A stretch of DNA of 64,000 nucleotides from Streptomyces qinglanensis. GTDB taxonomy: Bacteria; Actinomycetota; Actinomycetes; Streptomycetales; Streptomycetaceae. The position numbers and the translations under genes are program-made. Location of the stretch: contig NZ_FOGO01000008.1 in assembly GCF_900111245.1 (NCBI RefSeq), forward strand, positions 124,001 through 188,000, given 5' to 3'. This document shows, in pieces, positions 58,532 through 64,000 of the stretch. Every line of letters starts with the position of its first letter. Position 1 is the first letter of the stretch. The notes beneath the pieces are model-generated. The model did not search any database. It saw only the letters and a program-made list of their open reading frames with translations, and had not been told where the DNA came from.

Positions 58532-60784
58532 TCACCCCCCGGCGCCCATCCCGCCTCCCGGGGCCGGCACAGAGGCGCGGAGCCGGTGGTCGAGCGCCGT
58601 GCAGCGGCGCCCCGCAGAGGCGGTGCGGACGGCCTGTCCGAGGGCTCTGCGGGACCCCACCAGCACCACCAGCCGCTTGGCTCTCGTCACGGCCGTATAG
58701 AGCAGATTCCGCTGGAGCATCATCCAGGCACCCGTGGTGACCGGGATCACTACCGCCGGGTACTCGCTGCCCTGCGAGCGGTGGATGGTCATCGCGTAGG
58801 CATGGGACAGCTCGTCCAGTTCGTCGAAGTCGTATCCGACCTCCTCGTCCTCGTCCGTCAGCACGGTGAGCCGGTGGTCGTCCGGGTGCAGCGCGGTGAC
58901 CACCCCGACGGTGCCGTTGAAGACGCCGTTCGCACCCTTCTCGTAGTTGTTCCGGATCTGGGTGACCTTGTCGCCCACCCGGAAGACCCGGCCGCCGAAC
59001 CGCTTCTCCGGGAGGTCGGGCCGGGCCGGGGTGACGGCCTGCTGGAGCAGTCCGTTCAGCGCCCCGGCGCCGGCCGGGCCGCGGTGCATGGGGGCGAGCA
59101 CCTGTACGTCGCGGCGCGGGTCCAGCCCGAACTTCGCCGGGAGGCGCCGGGCCGCCACGTCCACCGTCAGCAGCCCGGCGGCCTCGGTGTCCTCCTCCAC
59201 GAAGAAGAAGAAATCCGACAGGCCCCGGGTGAGCGGAGGGGCGCCGGAGTTGATGCGGTGCGCGTTGGTCACCACACCGGACTGCTGGGCCTGGCGGAAG
59301 ATCCGGCGCAGCCGCACCGCCGGGACCGGGCCGCCCTCGGCCAGCAGGTCGCGCAGCACCTCGCCGGCGCCCACCGAGGGGAGCTGGTCCACATCCCCGA
59401 CGAGCAGCAGATGCGCACCGGGCGGGACGGCCTTGACCAGTTTGTTGGCGAGCAGCAGATCGAGCATGGACGCCTCGTCGACCACCACCAGGTCGGCCTC
59501 CAGCGGGCGGTCCCGGTCGTAGGCCGCGTCCCCGCCGGGCTTCAGCTCCAGCAGCCGGTGGACCGTGGACGCCTCCGCCCCGGTCAGCTCGGCCAGCCGC
59601 TTGGCGGCCCGGCCGGTGGGCGCGGCGAGCACCACCCGGGCCTCCTTGGCGCGGGCCAGCTCGACCACCGAACGCACCGTGAAGGACTTGCCGCACCCCG
59701 GCCCCCCGGTCAGCACCGCGACCCGGCTGGTGAGCGCGAGCCGCACCGCCTCCTCCTGCTCCGGTGCCAGCCGGGCGCCCGTGCGCCGCGCCAGCCACCC
59801 CAGCGCCGCGTCCCAGTCGACGTCCTGGAACCACGGCAGCCGGTCCTCGGGAGTGCGGGCCAGCCGTTTGAGCTGCGCCGCCAGGGCGACCTCGGCGCGC
59901 TGGAAGGGGACGAGGTAGACGGCCGTCAGGCTGCGCCCCGGCTGCTCCGGGTCGGGCACCGGTTCGCGCACGACCCCGCCCTCCTCGTCCCCCGCGAGCT
60001 CGCCGAGGCAGTCGATGACCAGCCCCGTGTCCACCTGGAGGAGCTTGACCGCCTCGGCGATGAGCCGCTCCTCGGGCAGATAGCAGTGGCCTTGATCGGA
60101 GGACTGCGAAAGGGCGTGCCGCAGGCCCGCCTTGACCCGTTCGGGACTGTCGTGCGGAATGCCGACCGCCTGGGCGATGCGGTCGGCGGTCAGGAAGCCG
60201 ATGCCCCACACGTCGGCCGCCAGCCGGTAGGGGTTGCCGCGCACCACGGAGATGGACGCGTCGCCGTACTGCTTGTAGATGCGCACCGCGATGGAGGTGG
60301 AGACGCCCACGCCCTGGAGGAAGACCATCACCTCCTTGATCGCCTTCTGCTCCTCCCAGGCCGCGGCGATCAGTCCGGTGCGCTTGGGGCCGAGGCCCGG
60401 CACTTCGATGAGCCTGCGCGCGTCGGCCTCGATGACCTCCAGCGTGTCGACGCCGAAGTGGCTGACGATCCGGTCCGCGATGCGCGGCCCGACGCCCTTG
60501 ACCAGACCCGAGCCCAGATAGCGCCGGATGCCCTGGACGGTGGCCGGGAGCACCGTGACGTAGTTGTCCACATGGAACTGGCGTCCGTACTGGGGGTGGG
60601 AACCCCAGCGGCCCTCCATACGCAGCGACTCCCCCGCCTGCGCACCGAGCAACGCACCCACGACCGTGAGCAGTTCGCCGGCGCCGCGGCCGGTGTCGAC
60701 CCGCGCCACGGTGTACCCGTTGTCCTCATTGGCGTAGGTGATGCGCTCTAGTACCCCTTCGAGCACTGCAGGCTGGAACGTCAT
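58532..60784 (-). CDS. RecD2-type SF1 DNA helicase
   Basis: 750 residues. N-terminal OB and HhH region (LVKGVGPRIADRIVSHFGVD; EVPGLGPKRTGLIAAAWEEQ), then helicase motifs: Walker A LTGGPGCGKSFTVRSVVELA, Walker B VVVDEASMLDLLLANKLVKA, QLPSVGAGEVLRDLL, and C-terminal YAMTIHRSQGSEYPAVVIP with LYTAVTRAKRLVVLVGSRR. Unlike RecD of RecBCD it acts alone, 5' to 3'. ATG 60784 is chosen by fit of the N-terminal domain. Confidence 0.9.
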   Translation of the reverse strand: MTFQPAVLEGVLERITYANEDNGYTVARVDTGRGAGELLTVVGALLGAQAGESLRMEGRWGSHPQYGRQFHVDNYVTVLPATVQGIRRYLGSGLVKGVGPRIADRIVSHFGVDTLEVIEADARRLIEVPGLGPKRTGLIAAAWEEQKAIKEVMVFLQGVGVSTSIAVRIYKQYGDASISVVRGNPYRLAADVWGIGFLTADRIAQAVGIPHDSPERVKAGLRHALSQSSDQGHCYLPEERLIAEAVKLLQVDTGLVIDCLGELAGDEEGGVVREPVPDPEQPGRSLTAVYLVPFQRAEVALAAQLKRLARTPEDRLPWFQDVDWDAALGWLARRTGARLAPEQEEAVRLALTSRVAVLTGGPGCGKSFTVRSVVELARAKEARVVLAAPTGRAAKRLAELTGAEASTVHRLLELKPGGDAAYDRDRPLEADLVVVDEASMLDLLLANKLVKAVPPGAHLLLVGDVDQLPSVGAGEVLRDLLAEGGPVPAVRLRRIFRQAQQSGVVTNAHRINSGAPPLTRGLSDFFFFVEEDTEAAGLLTVDVAARRLPAKFGLDPRRDVQVLAPMHRGPAGAGALNGLLQQAVTPARPDLPEKRFGGRVFRVGDKVTQIRNNYEKGANGVFNGTVGVVTALHPDDHRLTVLTDEDEEVGYDFDELDELSHAYAMTIHRSQGSEYPAVVIPVTTGAWMMLQRNLLYTAVTRAKRLVVLVGSRRALGQAVRTASAGRRCTALDHRLRASVPAPGGGMGAGG

Positions 60785-61146
60785 GTCACCGACGGTAGCC
60801 TCGCCGACCGACACCGCGGCAGCCCTGTGGAAAACTCCGCGCACCCCGTCGGAACTGTCCGCGACACCAGCGCAGTTGCGTCTGCACGCGCATCATCACG
60901 ATCGTGCATCGTCGATGTCCTCAGCTTGCATCACCATGCGCACATCACTTTCCATTACCGATGTAATCGTTTCCATGCGCAGCGCGGCGCCTCCTGGCAC
61001 TCCCCTGCGCGCCGGGAGCACTTCGCACCGTTCCGGACCGGAGGCCAGCACGGCCCCCGCACCGGAATCCCGACCGCTCACCCCCCTCTCCCCCTCCTGA
61101 CGCCGCGTCGACGCGGCGTCCCTCACCCCTGGAACACGGCACGGCA
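60785..61146. promoter_or_regulatory. RecD2 / LacI divergent region with LacI-type operator
   Basis: 362 bp. TGTAATCGTTTCCA (60962-60975) matches the LacI-family operator pattern with arms TGTAA/TTCCA around a central TCGT. It is followed by the LacI gene 171 bp downstream. A second palindrome CACGATCGTG is near 60897. No gene. Confidence 0.5.
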
Positions 61147-62154
61147 ATGGCAGGCATCAAGGACGTCGCAGCCCGCGCGGGCGTCTCCGTCGCCACGGTC
61201 TCGCGCGTCCTCAACGACCACAGCGGGGTCCGCGAGGAGACCCGTGCCCGGGTACTGTCCGCCGTCTCTGAGCTGAGCTACCGGCCCAACACGCTGGCAC
61301 GGTCACTGCGCACCGACCAGACCCGCACCCTCGGCCTGGTCATCAGCGACGTGCTGAATCCTTTCTTCACGGAGCTGGCCCGCGCGGTCGAGGACGCGGC
61401 CCGCAGCCGGGGCTACAGCGTGATCATCGGCAACGCCGACGAACAGCTCACGCTCCAGGACCACCACGTGCGCACCCTGCTGGACCGCAGGATCGACGGG
61501 CTGCTCGTCTCCCCCGCCGACGGCGACTCCGTCGCACTGCGCGAGGCCGCACTGCTCGGCATCCCCATGGTCTTCGTCGACCGCTGGATCGAGGGCCTGG
61601 ACGTACCGCTGGTGCGCGCCGACGGGCGGCCCGCGGTGCACGATCTCGTCGCTCATCTGTACGCGCTCGGGCACCGGCGGCTGGCCATCATCACCGGGCC
61701 CGTGGCCAGCACGACCAGCAACGAAAGGGTGGACGCCTTCCGTTCGGCGCTGCACGCGCACGGCCTGCCGCTGCCCGAGACCTTCATCGGACAGGGCGAC
61801 TTCCAGACCGCGAGCGGGCGGCGGGCCACGGACGCGTTCTTCGCGCTGCCGGAGCCACCGGACGCGATCTTCGCGACCGACAACCTGATGGCGCTCGGCG
61901 TCATGGAGCAGCTCCGCACCCTCGGACTGCGGGTCCCGCACGACGTGTCGCTCGCCGCCTTCGACGACATCCCGTGGTTCCTGCACACCGACCCCCCGAT
62001 CACCGCCATAGCCCAGCCCACCCAGGAACTGGGCCACCGCGCGGTCGCCGCACTGACCGACCTGGTGGAGGGCCGGAGCGCCGGTTCCGTCACGCTCTCC
62101 GCCCACCTCACAGCGCGCCGCTCCTGCGGCGAAGACGAAAGGACGCGTCGTTGA
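61147..62154 (+). CDS. LacI-family transcriptional repressor
   Basis: 335 residues. HTH IKDVAARAGVSVATVSRVLN with hinge SYRPNTLARSLRTDQTRTLG, then periplasmic-binding-like domain: VISDVLNPFFTELARAVEDA, DGLLVSPADGDSVALREAAL, GHRRLAIITGPVASTTSNER. Controls the sugar transporter that follows; the stop overlaps its start (TTGA). Ligand is probably the transported sugar or inositol. Confidence 0.92.
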   Translation: MAGIKDVAARAGVSVATVSRVLNDHSGVREETRARVLSAVSELSYRPNTLARSLRTDQTRTLGLVISDVLNPFFTELARAVEDAARSRGYSVIIGNADEQLTLQDHHVRTLLDRRIDGLLVSPADGDSVALREAALLGIPMVFVDRWIEGLDVPLVRADGRPAVHDLVAHLYALGHRRLAIITGPVASTTSNERVDAFRSALHAHGLPLPETFIGQGDFQTASGRRATDAFFALPEPPDAIFATDNLMALGVMEQLRTLGLRVPHDVSLAAFDDIPWFLHTDPPITAIAQPTQELGHRAVAALTDLVEGRSAGSVTLSAHLTARRSCGEDERTRR

Positions 62155-63719
62155 CCACCCCAGACCCGCCCCCGGCACGGGAACTGCTGCGCACGGAAGG
62201 CATCCGCAAGACCTTCCCCGGCGTGGTCGCGCTCGACGGTGTCGACTTCGACCTGCGCGCCGGTGAAGTGCACGTCCTGCTGGGCGAGAACGGCGCCGGC
62301 AAGAGCACGCTGATCAAAGTGCTCTCCGGCACCTACCGCCCGGACGAGGGACGGGTGCTCTGCGACGGCAGAACGGTACGGATCGCCGACGCCGAGGCCG
62401 CGGAGAAGCTCGGCATCGCCACCATTCACCAGGAGTTCAACCTGGTGCCGCACCTGTCCGTCGCGGAGAACATCTTCCTGGGGCGGCAGCCGCGCCGCCT
62501 GGGCCTCGTGGACCGCAGGAAGATGGAGGCCGACGCGAAGGTGCTGCTGGACCGGGTCGGGATCACCGCCTCGCCGCGCACCCCGGTGGGCAAGCTCGGC
62601 ATCGCCGGCCGGCAGATGGTCGAGATCGCCAAGGCGCTCAGCCTGCGCACCCGAATCCTGATCATGGACGAGCCGACCGCCGTGCTCACCGCCGAAGAGG
62701 TCAACCGTCTGTTCGCCATCGTCCGCAAGCTGCGGGCCGAAGGCGTGGGCATCGTTTTCATCACCCACCACCTGGAGGAGATCCCCGCCATCGGCGACCG
62801 GGTCACCGTGCTGCGGGACGGCCGCAGCGTCGGCCAGGTCCCGGCCGGCACCAGGCAGGAGGAGTTGGTGCGGCTGATGGTGGGCCGCAGCATCGAGCAG
62901 CAGTACCCGCGCCAGGCCGCACCGGCCCAGGGCGCCGGTGCCGGGTCGGGCGCCCCGCTGCTGCGGGTGACCGGCCTGCGCAGGCAGGGCGTGTTCGACA
63001 ACGTCTCCTTCGAGGTGCGCGCCGGCGAGGTCGTCGGCATCGCCGGACTGGTCGGCGCGGGCCGCACCGAGGTGGTGCGGGCCGTCTTCGGCGCCGACCG
63101 CTACGACGCCGGCCGCGTCGAGGTCTCCGGCAAGCGGCTGCCGGGCGGCGACGTGTGGGCCTCGCACTCGGCCGGGCTCGGGCTGGTCCCCGAGGACCGC
63201 AAGGGGCAGGGCCTGCTGCCGGACGCCTCGGTCTCGGAGAACCTCGGTCTGGTCACCCTCCGCGAGGCGAGCAAGGGCGGCCTGGTGGACCGCGCCGGGC
63301 AGCGCAGGGCCGCGTCCCGGATCGCCGAGCGGCTCGGGGTGCGGATGGCCGGGCTGGACCAGCACGTGCGCACGCTCTCCGGCGGCAACCAGCAGAAAGT
63401 CGTGATCGGCAAGTGGCTGCTCGCCAACAGCCGCGTGCTGATCCTCGACGAACCGACCCGCGGCATCGACGTGGGCGCGAAGGTCGAGATCTACCAGCTC
63501 ATCAACGAGCTGACGGCCTCCGGCCACGCGGTGCTGATGATCTCCAGCGACCTCCCCGAGGTGCTGGGCATGAGCGATCGGGTCCTGGTGATGTCCCAGG
63601 GCCGGATCGCCGGTGAACTGACCGCGCGGGAAGCGACCCAGGACGCCGTCATGGCCCTGGCCGTCGGCACCTCCGCGCCAGGAACGAGCGAGATGGAGGA
63701 CTCTCCCCGTGGCCATTGA
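62151..63719 (+). CDS. Sugar ABC transporter, duplicated ATP-binding protein (RbsA/XylG-type)
   Basis: 522 residues with two nucleotide-binding halves. First: Walker A LLGENGAGKSTLIKVLSGTY, Walker B ILIMDEPTAVLT. Second: weaker P-loop GIAGLVGAGRTEVVRAVFGA, signature TLSGGNQQKVVIGKWLLANS, Walker B VLILDEPTRGIDVGAKVE. This CUT2-type ATPase energises uptake of ribose, xylose, galactose or inositol. TTG start within the LacI stop. Confidence 0.93.
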   Translation: MTTPDPPPARELLRTEGIRKTFPGVVALDGVDFDLRAGEVHVLLGENGAGKSTLIKVLSGTYRPDEGRVLCDGRTVRIADAEAAEKLGIATIHQEFNLVPHLSVAENIFLGRQPRRLGLVDRRKMEADAKVLLDRVGITASPRTPVGKLGIAGRQMVEIAKALSLRTRILIMDEPTAVLTAEEVNRLFAIVRKLRAEGVGIVFITHHLEEIPAIGDRVTVLRDGRSVGQVPAGTRQEELVRLMVGRSIEQQYPRQAAPAQGAGAGSGAPLLRVTGLRRQGVFDNVSFEVRAGEVVGIAGLVGAGRTEVVRAVFGADRYDAGRVEVSGKRLPGGDVWASHSAGLGLVPEDRKGQGLLPDASVSENLGLVTLREASKGGLVDRAGQRRAASRIAERLGVRMAGLDQHVRTLSGGNQQKVVIGKWLLANSRVLILDEPTRGIDVGAKVEIYQLINELTASGHAVLMISSDLPEVLGMSDRVLVMSQGRIAGELTAREATQDAVMALAVGTSAPGTSEMEDSPRGH

Positions 63720-64000
63720 CACGCAGCCGGGTCACCGCCTGGACAAGCGCCCCGGCGGCAAGCGAGGGCCGAACCCGGCCCGTCGCGTCGTGGAGGACAC
63801 AGGGCGCGTACTGCAGGACAACGGCGCGCTGGTCGCGCTGCTCGTCCTGGTGCTGGTGCTGTCGTTCTGGACCAGCAACTTCTTCACCGCGACGAACCTG
63901 CTCAACGTGGGCGTCCAGGCGGCCGTGACCGCGATCCTGGCCTTCGGCGTCACCTTCGCCATCGTCTCCGGGGGCATCGACCTGTCGGTCGGCTCGGTGG
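63709..64000 (+). CDS. Sugar ABC transporter permease (partial, CUT2 type)
   Basis: GTG 63709 behind GGAGG; the gene runs past the right edge, 97 codons visible. After a basic start come hydrophobic stretches (NGALVALLVLVLVLSFWTSN; LNVGVQAAVTAILAFGVTFA) and GGIDLSVGSV, the conserved RbsC/XylH loop. Overlaps the ATPase gene by 11 bp. A binding protein gene and maybe iolG would be expected further right. Confidence 0.88.
   Translation, partial: MAIDTQPGHRLDKRPGGKRGPNPARRVVEDTGRVLQDNGALVALLVLVLVLSFWTSNFFTATNLLNVGVQAAVTAILAFGVTFAIVSGGIDLSVGSV

Overview
The window is about 73% G+C with GTG/TTG starts, tightly coupled operons (ATGA and GTGA overlaps) and long antisense shadow frames. The gene content (PucR and XRE/DUF397 regulators, PPOX/F420-type enzyme, SpoIIE-type phosphatase, BTAD protein in a Tad locus, actinobacterial iol genes) points to Streptomyces or a close relative. 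No rRNA, tRNA, CRISPR array, transposase or phage gene was seen. Everything is read from sequence alone; no database was searched.

Left edge (1-4.6 kb): the end of a RiPP-type cluster, with a SagD-like YcaO protein, an ABC-2 exporter (permease and ATPase) and a divergent regulator that is only a LysR-type HTH. The precursor peptide is not visible and probably lies left of the window. A strong hairpin and a decamer tandem array follow. 4.9-9.5 kb holds a small winged-helix regulator and membrane protein, a divergent ClC/CBS chloride transporter, a MarR regulator and a membrane PP2C phosphatase. 9.8-17.7 kb is a three-gene operon of YqiJ-like OB protein, flotillin/SPFH protein and a 1653-residue DUF3686/AAA+ ATPase. 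It is divergent from a PucR-type regulator, and two identical-spaced palindromes sit between them. This is the best candidate for a poorly described system.

19-24 kb holds an F420/PPOX enzyme, a crcB-DUF190-crcB fluoride exporter operon, secreted endonuclease I, a tiny LysM protein with a structured leader, and a vWA lipoprotein. 24.2-35.4 kb is a complete-looking actinobacterial Tad/Flp locus: SAF protein, CpaE, TadA, TadB, TadC, Flp pilin, two TadE, one TadG and a membrane LysM-BTAD protein. No prepilin peptidase or secretin is visible. 35.8-46.8 kb is mixed: NhaA antiporter, GNAT, a membrane protein with an SDR lacking its catalytic Tyr/Lys, a repeat lipoprotein, a VOC protein with a TipA-like MerR regulator behind an apparently leaderless MerR promoter, an XRE regulator with two tandem DUF397 genes, and a FUSC transporter.

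47-54.7 kb is a myo-inositol catabolic locus: iolC, aldolase-like gene, iolB, iolD and mmsA/iolA on the minus strand, and a divergent iolE-like gene. Two GntR-like operator candidates lie between the divergent genes. iolD carries an in-frame palindromic insertion. 54.8-64 kb holds a small MerR-like HTH protein, a DedA protein with a simple-repeat tail, an orphan copper chaperone behind a CsoR-like box, citrate synthase, a RecD2-type helicase, and a LacI-regulated RbsA/XylG-type sugar ABC transporter that runs off the right edge. This transporter may supply the iol pathway.
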